Shown piece by piece: positions 8,174 to 16,187 of a DNA stretch of 22,857 bases. Numbering within the stretch: position 1 is the stretch's first letter; each line of letters starts with the position of its first letter. The notes below the pieces were generated by a model. It saw only the letters and a list, made by a program, of their open reading frames with translations, was not told where the DNA came from and made no database searches. The position numbers and the translations under genes are program-made. The stretch is from Symbiodinium natans. Taxonomy: Eukaryota; Sar; Dinophyceae; Suessiales; Symbiodiniaceae. The stretch is taken from assembly GCA_905221605.1 (NCBI GenBank), contig CAJNDS010001334.1:1-22857 (forward strand). The letters run 5' to 3'.

Positions 8174-11100
8174 ATGGCCCCTTGTCATCGGTGCGGCTTC
8201 GGGACAAGGAGCGGCAGAGGACAGGGATGGTGCAGCAATCCGCAGTGCCGCCAAGCCGAAAAAGAGGAGTGCCTGGCCCAGAAGAGCGCAGAGAAAATTG
8301 TTTGGCAGCAACAACGGGCAGCGCAGGGAGCGGGCAGTCGTGGACCCTTGCGCGAAGAGAACAGCAGAAAGGCAGAGCGCCGACAGCTGCATGAGGAAAG
8401 GGCGCGGGCAAAGGCAGAGGAGGAAGCAGGCGGCCGTGGACCTTTGCGTGAAGAAGACAGCAAAGAAGCAGAGCGCCGACAGCTGCGTGAGGCAAGGGCG
8501 CGGGCAAAGGCAGAGGAGGAAGCGGGCGGCCGTGGACCTTTGCGGGAAGAAGACAGCAGAGAAGCAGAGCGCCGACAGCTGCATGAGGCAAGGGCGCGGG
8601 CAAAGGCAGAGGAGGAAGCGGGCGGCCGTGGACCTTTGCGGGAAGAAGACGGCAAAAGGGAAGAGCGCCGACAGCTGCGTGAGGCAAGGGCACGGGCAAA
8701 GGCAGAGGAGGAAGCGGGCGGCCGTGGACCTTTGCGGGGAGAAGACGGCAAAGAGGGAGAGCGCCGACAGCTGCGTGAGGCAAGGGAGCGGGCAAAGGCA
8801 GAGGAGGAAGCGGGCGGCCGTGGACCTTTGCGGGAAGAAGACGGCAAAAGGGAAGAGCGCCGACAGCTGCGTGAGGCAAGGGCGCGGGCAAAGTCAGAGG
8901 AGGAAGCGGGCGGCCGTGGACCTTTGCGGGAAGAAGACAGCAAAGAAGAAGAGCGCCGACAGCTGCGTGAGGCAAGGGAGCGGGCAAAGGCAGAGGAGGG
9001 AGTGGGCGGCCGAGGGCCCAGGCCCATCGCCTCGGAGATTCAGCAGCAGGGCTACCCTTTTCCAGACGAGGACACCTTGCCCCAGGAGCAGGCACAAGCC
9101 CATTACTTGGCTTTTGCGCGGAGCTGGAGTAGATTTGGCCTTTCTCGCGTGTGCCAGAAGTGCCAGACTCTACCACCAGGGAGGCACTGCAGAACAGCCA
9201 AAGGAAGTGGCCAGCTGCTCTGCAGGAATTGCCGCGAGAATCGCACCAAGGTGGTTTTGCCAATCCCGGCCCCCATCCCAGAAGCACTGCAAAGTCTGCA
9301 ACCCATCGAGCAGCATCTCCTCGCCATGGCACGCATCTCGCAGGTCTTGTTGGACAAGCTGCCATCAGGCGGCCCGAGCGCGCAGTGGGGTCGCATGTAC
9401 GCAGTGCTCATGCAGGATCCTTGCATCTGCGACGTCCTCGAAGGCGCCACTTTGGAAGAAGACGGTACAGTGCTGGTCGAGGGCGTGGACGGCATGACCG
9501 CATCACCAGCGCGTTTGGAGCACCTACACGCGGCCTTGCAGGCCTTGAAGGAACGGCACTGCCTCTATCAACGGAGCCCGGCAGTGGACAGAGCTCTGGC
9601 GAGAATGGCTGCCATCCTCGCCAACAAGACATCCGCTGCGGCTGCGGTGCCAACAGACCCACTTGCGGGAACAGAAGCAAACCAAGAGATCGAGATGACA
9701 TACCTGGTGCCGAAGCAATTCCAGGCCCCAAAAGCCGACGTACAAGATTTGCGAAAAGTGCGAGGATCCGCAGACCTCAGCGATGGCATGGATGCAAAAT
9801 TCTTCCCACACTTGTTTCCCACCGGCACAGGAGGCTGGAAGAACGACAACGGAAGCTTTTCCCAATATGCCCGGAAGCGTCTGCTGAGCCTGGATTCCCG
9901 CTTCGAAGCGTCCACGGCCTACATCATGTGGCTGCTGGAGATGCAGACCAAGAAGCGACTTTCCGGAAACATCAACGTCCGGATCGGCAACCAGCGGGTG
10001 CCCTACGGCAGTAGCGACTACGAGAACGGTAGCCGTCAGGTGTATGCTGCCTTGCGGGACATGCCTGGCACGCAGCCGTACCTGTACGCCAAGAAGGGAG
10101 TGGCGCTCAACATGTACGAGCAGCTTGGCGCTCCCAACTTCTTCATGACACTGTCCTGCCACGCGCGCCAGCCTGCGTTGCTCCTCGCGGCTATCTCGGC
10201 ACGGCTGCTGCGGCTGCATCCCGACCGCCCTCAGGCAGAACTGGAGCAGCACGCTGCGGAGATCCTATTCCGCTACCAGAATGACAAGAACTTCACTTGG
10301 GATGGGTTGTCGCCCAACCAGTTGTGCAACCAGCAGCCGGCAGTGGTAGCGCGACAATTCATGCACCAAGTCTCTCAGCTGATGTGGTGGCTGTCCAGCA
10401 CGCGCGGTCCGAAAGTCCACCTGCACGAAGATGCTGATCCACAAGATGGAGTCGAGGAGAACGACTGCGAGGACGTGGAGGACGACGCCCAGGCACCCGC
10501 CACGGATTTTGCAGGCCTTCATCGCCGCATGCGCAAGGAACGGCCTCCTTTCAAAGTGTTGGACTACATCATTCGCATAGAATGGCAAAAGCGGGGCTAC
10601 CCCCACGCTCACATCCTGCTTTGGATCGAAGAGTGGGCCAAAGCAACGCAGCAGCCAGACAAGATGGCGCCCGACGGCGAAGACTCCGAACAAGCAGCAG
10701 AGACACCGGTTCCAGACTGGTCTGACGAAGAGGCCATGGAGAACTTCATCCCCAAGTGTGCGGAGGACCTCAGCGACAAGTACATCTGCACCAAGTCCCC
10801 GAACACGTGGCGCCAATCCCACCGCGTACCACCCAGAGATAGAGAAGTGAACGCAAAGCTGTCCGCAGAGGTGGTGCACAACCACACGCCATATTGCGGC
10901 ATGTACTCAGAAGGCGCCTGTCGATTTGGATTTCCACATGATGCAGAGCCCCGGACTCGGCGTCGAACATCGCAGGAGCAGTACGCCAACAGCCGCTGGA
11001 AGAGCAGCCTTGCGACGAGACGAGTGAAGGGAGACAGCATGATGGGACAATACAACATTCGAATATTGAGAAGGTGGAGGGCAAGCATGGACCTGCAGGT

Positions 11101-14100
11101 CATCTGCGAGCTCACCAGCGCGAGTCGGTACATACTGGGCTACACTTTCAAGTCGGAGGAGGATCGCGAAGCGCAGCGGCGAATGGAAAACATCCTTGCC
11201 ATCCTAACAAGTCAGAGCGCAGGCGCCGGCCTCGACAATCAGAAGATCTACAAGGCAGCCCACGCGGCGTTGCAGGGCAGGACCACGTCGACCTTCGAGG
11301 CATGCCACCTTCTGCTGGGCTTCCCGATCATCGAATTCTCCAGGGACAACGTCTGGGTACAGGTGGGGCCTCCAGACACCTGGACAGTGTGGGTGCCCAA
11401 GCATGAGGAACAGGTGGCCTTGCAGCAGCCCACTGACTACCGCAACAAGAAGATGCGCCAAGGTGGGAACCTGCCTGTTGCTCATCACTGGTACCGGGAA
11501 ATGCAAACCACCTTCGGTGAACATGAGACGACCTTGCCAGTGGAAGGCAGGGAGCCGGTTTCCTGTCGGTTTAGTGAAGTCACCTTCCTGGACTTTTGCG
11601 CGGCTTTCAAGTACATCGGCGTGCAAGAACCACAGCCTCGCAGGCGCCCTGCAATCGTCGGCTACCAGAACTTCAACCCGGACGAGGAGGCCGAAGCTTT
11701 CTACTACTCCAAGTTGCTGCTGCACCTGGTGTGGAAGGAACCTGGAGATTGGCTGTTGGAGCAGGATGCAGGAAGCCATGCAGCAGCGTTCCAGCGCATC
11801 GCCCGAGACGTGCGCGGCCACCCAGACTTCCTTCGGTCGAGATGCTTCCCTCAGCTAGATGGCACCGTCGACGCCGCCCGCAAGCTGCAGGCCGTACAAG
11901 CGACGATGTACATGAAGGCCAAGATGCATCCGGCAAACCTGCGGGACGGCTGGGCCAACAGCAAGGTTGCCGAGGAGAACTACAAGGATTCCTTGCAAAT
12001 ATTGGAGGCACTGAAGGAGCGGTATGGAGGAGACATCGACTTCCTGGCCCCGGACTCTGTGCCCACCGGAGCTGCCCTCAATGCCTTTGCGCCGGTCGAG
12101 GAAGGCGAAGAATCATTCGAGATGTTGACGGTTGAGAACCCCTGCCCGGAGACCACGCGCCAGTGCCAAGCCATGGAGCACATAGTCCAGTCAGTTCTGA
12201 GGCAGCCGAACACCAAGGACACGCAGAATACTCAGCGTCTGCACATGCTCCTCCACGGGCCCGGCGGCAGCGGCAAGTCCGTGGTGGTACGCGCAGCAGC
12301 TCACGTCCTGCGGCAAAGCAAGAAAGGATGCATCATAGCGGCGCCCACGGGTGTGGCAGCATTCAACATCAACGGTGTCACCCTCCATCAATGTTGCTTG
12401 CTCCCCGTAGTGAACCAAAGCCACGGCAAGGCCTGCGACATGCCGCTGCCGGACCGCCAGAAGTTAGCCACTCTCAGAGACATCTGGTCGAAGGTCAGCG
12501 TTCTGTTCGTTGACGAGATGAGCTTCATCCCCTCCTGGATGTTGGAGCGTCTGGATCAGCATCTCCGTCTTGCCAGAGATCTGCAAACCCTGCCCTTCGG
12601 AGGACTGCACGTCATCTTTGCCGGGGACCTGTATCAGTTGCCTCCACCAAGCGGGCTGCCGGCCTTCGCCAGCCGGCTTTGGCTGCTCTTCCAGCTCTGC
12701 GAGTTAGAAGGAAACCAGCGGGCCGCACGCGACCCAGCCTGGGCCGCTCTGCTGGCACGCGTTCGGGTGGGACAGCAGACCGACGCCGACATTGAGGTGC
12801 TGCGGAATATGGTGATCAAGAAAGGCAGCAAGAAGCGGCCCGCCCCGAAAGCCGTGAACCTATACGCCACTCGCCAAGCAGTCGCCGAAAGCAACCGCCG
12901 CTACAAGGAAGAGCACGTCTTGAACACAGGAGAACAGCTACACGATTGCCCAGCTGTCGACACCAACGTCAAGACCGGTGTGCCGCTGTCTCCAGATGCC
13001 GTCTGGGCCGAGCCGGAGAACACGGGTGGCTTGGTAGGCCTGCTGCAGGTGGCCATTGGGCTCCGTGTCATGCTCAGATACAACATCGACGTGCGAGATG
13101 GCTTGGTCAATGGCGCCTGTGGCACGGTGGAGCACATTGACACCGAGAAAGCCGGCGGGGAAGTCGAGAGGATCTGGGTTTCTTTCGAGAAGAATGCTGG
13201 GGCCACTTGGCGAGCAGAGCACGAAACCTCCTGCGTGGCAATCTCGAGGCGCTCGGCCACGTACCTTGACAGAGACGGCAGCAAGGCATCGAGGCATCAA
13301 TTCCCGCTCGTTCTCGCCAAAGCCATCTCGATCCACAAGAGCCAGGCAGCTACCTGTAAGGACGGAGCGCATACCCGCCTCGATCACACCATCTTCGCAG
13401 AAGGTCAAGCCTACGTCGCCCTGAGCCGCTGCCCCGAACAGGCACTCTGCAGCTTGGAGCTCTTCAACCCCAAGGCTTTGCGGTTCAACGCCAACGCAGA
13501 GTGGGCCCTGACCAAGCTGAAGGCGCAGCAAGCCGACCGGGACGGCCCGGATCTCTGGAAGGCGTTGTTCAAGCCGGAGCAGAACAAGGAGTTCTATGAA
13601 AGACGACTAGCTGAGATGGGGACGCCCGACTGGAACCGTCTCAAGCCAGACCACGGCGAGCGCATCGAGCGGCCCTGGTGTTGTGCACTATGCGGCACGG
13701 AGGCTCCCAACACCAAAGCTGCCATCAAGGCTCATAAGCGCAAGTGCCCGGCCAAGCCACCAGCCAAGACGAACGCCAAAAGCAAAGCAAAGGCCAAAGC
13801 AAAATGCAAAGCAAAGTTCGTCTTCATGGGCCTAGGCAAACGGGCTGCAGAAAGCTCTTGCGCGGCCGGGTCTTTGGCCAAGATGCAACGGACAGGCAGC
13901 CGACCCGATCAAGACGCACCTGCAGGCCTGTATTTTGAGGCGCAAGAGCAAGCTCTCTGCGGCATGCACGCCCTGAACATGGCCTTGGGGGCAGCCTTCT
14001 TCACTGAAGCGGACATGGACAACGCCGTGCAGGTTGTCCTCGAAGAAGGTGGGGTGGAACGAGGTGAAGCTGCAGAGGACCACGCGGCGCCAGGTGGCTT

Positions 14101-14395
14101 CTACTCCTCGGAAGTGCTTGCGCAGGTACTGCAAACCAAGGCCATGGCTGCTTTTGGTCGTGTGAGGTGGCAAATGGACCTTCAACCCGTCGTGAGCAAG
14201 CACGATCTGGAAGCAGCTGCCGGGGCGGTGCAGAACCGGGACAACGCACACTGGGTGGCATATCGATATTTCCATGAGAAGATCTTCAGGTTGGACTCCC
14301 TGGCTTGTACCCGCAGAGCAGAGCAGATACCGGAAGCCGTCTTCTTGGCGGAGCTCGCTCGACATCCCGCGACCTACTGCATCCGAGAGGTCTAG
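8174..14395 (+). CDS. Helitron Rep/Pif1-type helicase transposase with a C-terminal Josephin-like protease domain
   Basis: An uninterrupted 2,073-aa frame. The ATG at 8174 sits in GCCATGG, a good eukaryotic context; the frame is open upstream to 8075 but has no earlier ATG. Domains by residue: Cys zinc ribbon (C4, C7, C20, C25); seven 32-residue charged repeats (56-279); Cys pair motif (C327/C330, C350/C353); Helitron-like N domain starting near FFPHLFPTGTGGW (about 543-555); FFMTLSC (656-662); HUH motif PHAHIL (H811, H813); paired tyrosines in RYILGYTFK (Y986, Y990; K993). The Pif1 helicase has GPGGSGKS (1362-1369), VDE (D1447, E1448), AGDLYQLPP (D1485), IHKSQ (1720-1724) and GQAYVALSR (R1752). 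A C2HC finger (C1837, C1840, H1854, C1858) and a Lys/Ala-rich NLS-like stretch follow. Residues about 1918-2073 match the Josephin pattern: Q1924, C1929, H2026, D2041. Helitrons move by rolling-circle transfer, so the protein would nick, unwind and rejoin element DNA. All catalytic residues seen are intact. No element ends could be located. Confidence 0.93.
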   Translation: MAPCHRCGFGTRSGRGQGWCSNPQCRQAEKEECLAQKSAEKIVWQQQRAAQGAGSRGPLREENSRKAERRQLHEERARAKAEEEAGGRGPLREEDSKEAERRQLREARARAKAEEEAGGRGPLREEDSREAERRQLHEARARAKAEEEAGGRGPLREEDGKREERRQLREARARAKAEEEAGGRGPLRGEDGKEGERRQLREARERAKAEEEAGGRGPLREEDGKREERRQLREARARAKSEEEAGGRGPLREEDSKEEERRQLREARERAKAEEGVGGRGPRPIASEIQQQGYPFPDEDTLPQEQAQAHYLAFARSWSRFGLSRVCQKCQTLPPGRHCRTAKGSGQLLCRNCRENRTKVVLPIPAPIPEALQSLQPIEQHLLAMARISQVLLDKLPSGGPSAQWGRMYAVLMQDPCICDVLEGATLEEDGTVLVEGVDGMTASPARLEHLHAALQALKERHCLYQRSPAVDRALARMAAILANKTSAAAAVPTDPLAGTEANQEIEMTYLVPKQFQAPKADVQDLRKVRGSADLSDGMDAKFFPHLFPTGTGGWKNDNGSFSQYARKRLLSLDSRFEASTAYIMWLLEMQTKKRLSGNINVRIGNQRVPYGSSDYENGSRQVYAALRDMPGTQPYLYAKKGVALNMYEQLGAPNFFMTLSCHARQPALLLAAISARLLRLHPDRPQAELEQHAAEILFRYQNDKNFTWDGLSPNQLCNQQPAVVARQFMHQVSQLMWWLSSTRGPKVHLHEDADPQDGVEENDCEDVEDDAQAPATDFAGLHRRMRKERPPFKVLDYIIRIEWQKRGYPHAHILLWIEEWAKATQQPDKMAPDGEDSEQAAETPVPDWSDEEAMENFIPKCAEDLSDKYICTKSPNTWRQSHRVPPRDREVNAKLSAEVVHNHTPYCGMYSEGACRFGFPHDAEPRTRRRTSQEQYANSRWKSSLATRRVKGDSMMGQYNIRILRRWRASMDLQVICELTSASRYILGYTFKSEEDREAQRRMENILAILTSQSAGAGLDNQKIYKAAHAALQGRTTSTFEACHLLLGFPIIEFSRDNVWVQVGPPDTWTVWVPKHEEQVALQQPTDYRNKKMRQGGNLPVAHHWYREMQTTFGEHETTLPVEGREPVSCRFSEVTFLDFCAAFKYIGVQEPQPRRRPAIVGYQNFNPDEEAEAFYYSKLLLHLVWKEPGDWLLEQDAGSHAAAFQRIARDVRGHPDFLRSRCFPQLDGTVDAARKLQAVQATMYMKAKMHPANLRDGWANSKVAEENYKDSLQILEALKERYGGDIDFLAPDSVPTGAALNAFAPVEEGEESFEMLTVENPCPETTRQCQAMEHIVQSVLRQPNTKDTQNTQRLHMLLHGPGGSGKSVVVRAAAHVLRQSKKGCIIAAPTGVAAFNINGVTLHQCCLLPVVNQSHGKACDMPLPDRQKLATLRDIWSKVSVLFVDEMSFIPSWMLERLDQHLRLARDLQTLPFGGLHVIFAGDLYQLPPPSGLPAFASRLWLLFQLCELEGNQRAARDPAWAALLARVRVGQQTDADIEVLRNMVIKKGSKKRPAPKAVNLYATRQAVAESNRRYKEEHVLNTGEQLHDCPAVDTNVKTGVPLSPDAVWAEPENTGGLVGLLQVAIGLRVMLRYNIDVRDGLVNGACGTVEHIDTEKAGGEVERIWVSFEKNAGATWRAEHETSCVAISRRSATYLDRDGSKASRHQFPLVLAKAISIHKSQAATCKDGAHTRLDHTIFAEGQAYVALSRCPEQALCSLELFNPKALRFNANAEWALTKLKAQQADRDGPDLWKALFKPEQNKEFYERRLAEMGTPDWNRLKPDHGERIERPWCCALCGTEAPNTKAAIKAHKRKCPAKPPAKTNAKSKAKAKAKCKAKFVFMGLGKRAAESSCAAGSLAKMQRTGSRPDQDAPAGLYFEAQEQALCGMHALNMALGAAFFTEADMDNAVQVVLEEGGVERGEAAEDHAAPGGFYSSEVLAQVLQTKAMAAFGRVRWQMDLQPVVSKHDLEAAAGAVQNRDNAHWVAYRYFHEKIFRLDSLACTRRAEQIPEAVFLAELARHPATYCIREV
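8339..9010 (+). repeat. In-frame 96-bp minisatellite encoding seven 32-aa repeats
   Basis: Seven units of exactly 96 bp; CGTGGACC recurs at 8339, 8435 and on to the last unit ending at 9010. Each encodes 32 residues starting RGPLREED, with ERRQLREAR and AKAEEEAGG further on. The repeats are rich in Glu, Arg and Ala and likely form long charged helices or coiled coil. Because the unit preserves frame, copy number can change without breaking the protein. Other open frames on both strands here are artefacts of the repeat. Confidence 0.95.
13931..14392 (+). other. Josephin-like cysteine protease domain at the Helitron C-terminus
   Basis: The last 150 or so residues carry the ordered Josephin (ataxin-3/MJD family) landmarks: QEQALCGMHALN with the nucleophile Cys (codon at 13958) and the oxyanion Gln five residues before it; GGFYSSEVLAQVL in the middle; NAHWVAYR with the catalytic His (codon at 14249); and FRLDSL supplying Asp. 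Known Josephin proteins cleave ubiquitin chains. Ubiquitin cleavage here is an inference from the motifs. An OTU-type cysteine protease, known in some other Helitrons, is the main alternative, but the ALCGMHALN and AHWVAYR spacing suits Josephin better. Confidence 0.72.
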
Positions 14396-15261
14396 CCGCG
14401 GCTGCCATCTCCTAACAATGTTGTGATGCCGCGAGGACACCTCTGGTGCTCCACGCCAACGTTTCACCCCCCACAGACCAGCGTTCTCACGCGAGATCGC
14501 ACAAGGCAAGGCAGAAACCAAGGCGCCAGCTCATGCTCATGTGATGGATGGATGTGTGGCAAGACTGGCGCCCCAGCAAACCTGAGCAACAACTGCGCCG
14601 CTATTCTCTGCGGGCTCAAGATTAGAGTTACCCCAAACAAAAGACATGGTTTTCTTTCAGAAACCTATCCAAAAAGCGAGACGAGGTGTCGAAACAATCA
14701 AAACAATATCACCATGACAAGACGAAAGACAAGAATTACAAGCATTGGCTGTCAAGAACCAACATGCTCAACTTCTCCTGGCCCAGAACTGCAGACATGG
14801 ACAGAAGACCACCAGACCTTCAAGCATCAGGTCCGTCTCTTCCACGGAGTTCAGAAAGGTTTTAATGAATTGTTATATCAAATGTTGCCGAAGAGACACC
14901 TCCAGCAACAAATCAAATTCTTTTCCTCCCCGAGAAGGCTCAAGAGATCGTGGGACCGAAAATATTGCCCTTTCCACCCCAAATAGTCCGGACACAATAT
15001 CCGATTTCATAGAACTGAAATCCGAATTTGAAAAAACAATACCAATATTAATTGAAATTCCTCTATATTCTCTGAAATTTCGAGGGGGTGAAATGAACCA
15101 TTATCATTCTAAAGAATTGCAATCCAAAAAATTATTCAAATTACAAGATATGTAATTCAAATATTCGTGGAACCATATCAATTGTAATAATATATCGAAA
15201 CTTCGAGGCTAACACCCACAGACAAGGGTCAACAAAGATTCGGGACATCAGGAGAATTATA
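14396..15261. other. Non-coding 3' flank of the Helitron gene, turning AT-rich
   Basis: The composition moves from GC-rich gene sequence to strongly AT-rich sequence by about 14,980. A frame from an ATG at 14426 stays open to 14986 (about 186 aa), but it has no recognisable domain and a mixed low-complexity composition, so it is not called. Nearby are a 10-bp palindrome overlapping the Helitron stop (AGCCGCGGCT, 14394-14403) and a GATG triplication at about 14544. No Helitron 3' end can be assigned with confidence. Confidence 0.5.
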
Positions 15262-15651
15262 ATGAATACCCTCAAAACGAACTCCCAGATCTTCAAGATT
15301 TTAATTCTGGAGGTTTTGATCAATTATCCAGAAGTCCCCAGATCTTCCAAATTTGAATTCTAAAGATTTTTGGAGGACTTATTCAGATATCCAGTATTTA
15401 TCAAATCCTTCAAAATTTGAATTCCGAAAATTCCAGAGGTTTTGAATCGATATCCAAAGATCCCCAGGCCTTCTAAATTTGAATCCTGGAGGACTGCAGG
15501 AGATTTTGATCAATTATCCAGAAATCCCCAGATCTTCCAAATTTGAAATCTAGAGTTTTGGGATCCATATCCAAAGATTCCCAGGCTTTCAAAATTTTAA
15601 TTCTTGAGGTTTTGGGCCGATACAGACCTTCAAAATTTGAATTCTGGCGCA
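15262..15651 (+). repeat. AT-rich degenerate tandem repeat, roughly 60-70 bp
   Basis: About six diverged units carry a common order of phrases: GGAGGTTTTGATCAATTATC, then CAGAAGTCCCCAGATCTTCC, then AAATTTGAATTCT. Clear instances start near 15310, 15438, 15511 and 15553. Identity between units is much lower than in SatB or SatC, so this is an old array. It occurs only on the left side of the telomere block. Confidence 0.7.
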
Positions 15652-15840
15652 AGCCCCCCCACCCCAGCCCCCCATCCCCCCCAGCCCCCCCAAGCCCAAC
15701 CAACAAAAATGTAAAACATTGAAAGGCAAAAAACAAAACCCGGCAAAACCCCCCAAAACCCCCCAAAACCCGACAAAACCCCCCAAAACCCGACAAAACC
15801 CCCCAAAACTCCGGACACAAACCCTATACAATTTCTATAA
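15652..15840 (-). repeat. C-rich tract with CCCCCCAAAA repeats, G-quadruplex-prone on the minus strand
   Basis: The tract starts with runs of five to seven C (about 15650-15690). After a short A-rich gap, phrases such as CCCCCCAAAACCCGACAAAA repeat at about 15738-15812. The minus strand therefore has many closely spaced G runs separated by TTTT, which is a strong G-quadruplex pattern. It lies about 30 bp from the telomere repeats. Open frames seen on the minus strand are low-complexity Gly-rich artefacts. Confidence 0.8.
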
Positions 15841-15841
15841 T

Positions 15842-16086
15842 CCCTAAACCCTAAACCCTAAACCCTAAACCCTAAACCCTAAACCCTAAACCCTAAACCC
15901 TAAACCCTAAACCCTAAACCCTAAACCCTAAACCCTAAACCCTAAACCCTACACCTAAACCCTAAACCCTAAACCCTAAACCCTAAACCCTAAACCCTAA
16001 ACCCTAAACCCTAAACCCTAAACCCTAAACCCTAAACCCTAAACCCTAAACCCTAAACCCTAAACCCTAAACCCTAAACCCTAAAC
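15842..16086 (-). repeat. Interstitial telomeric repeat block, (CCCTAAA)n / (TTTAGGG)n
   Basis: About 35 units of the 7-bp telomere repeat, almost perfect, with one interruption near 15947-15956 (CCCTACACCTAAA). CCCTAAA reads on the plus strand, the orientation expected at the left end of a chromosome with subtelomere to the right, which fits the SatA arrays starting about 100 bp later. It is nevertheless embedded, with 15.8 kb of other sequence on its left. This TTTAGGG type is known from plants, green algae, dinoflagellates and other groups. Confidence 0.97.
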
Positions 16087-16187
16087 TTACGAATAGCTCG
16101 ATTCCTGCAGGCAAAGAGGTTTAAGTAAATTGAACATATTGGCACAGTTGACCCCTGCAAACCCTTATCCTGGCTCACTAGTTACCT
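16087..16187. other. Short unique linker between telomere block and SatA
   Basis: About 100 bp with no match elsewhere in the window. It separates the last CCCTAAA unit from the first SatA-like unit (ACTAGGGAGG at about 16190). Nothing functional is recognised. Confidence 0.5.

Noticed and set aside
8103-9497. Long open frames on both strands overlapping the 96-bp repeats (420 aa minus, 451 aa plus, 280 aa minus)
   Set aside because: They are alternative-frame readings of the in-frame minisatellite. The 96-bp period keeps every frame open once it lacks a stop, and only the frame with Helitron domains downstream makes sense.
14394-14415. Palindrome AGCCGCGGCT followed by CTAA as a possible Helitron 3' end
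   Set aside because: Helitron ends need a looped hairpin and CTRR followed by host T. This palindrome has no loop, CTAA is followed by C, and it overlaps the stop codon. No matching 5' TC end could be fixed.
14426-14986. Plus-strand open frame of about 186 aa after the Helitron gene
   Set aside because: No domain or homology is recognisable. It crosses a shift from GC-rich to AT-rich sequence, and the protein composition looks random.
15473-15831. Minus-strand Gly/Phe-rich open frames of 60-115 aa
   Set aside because: They are low-complexity translations of the C-rich tract and AT-rich repeats, with no plausible start or domain.
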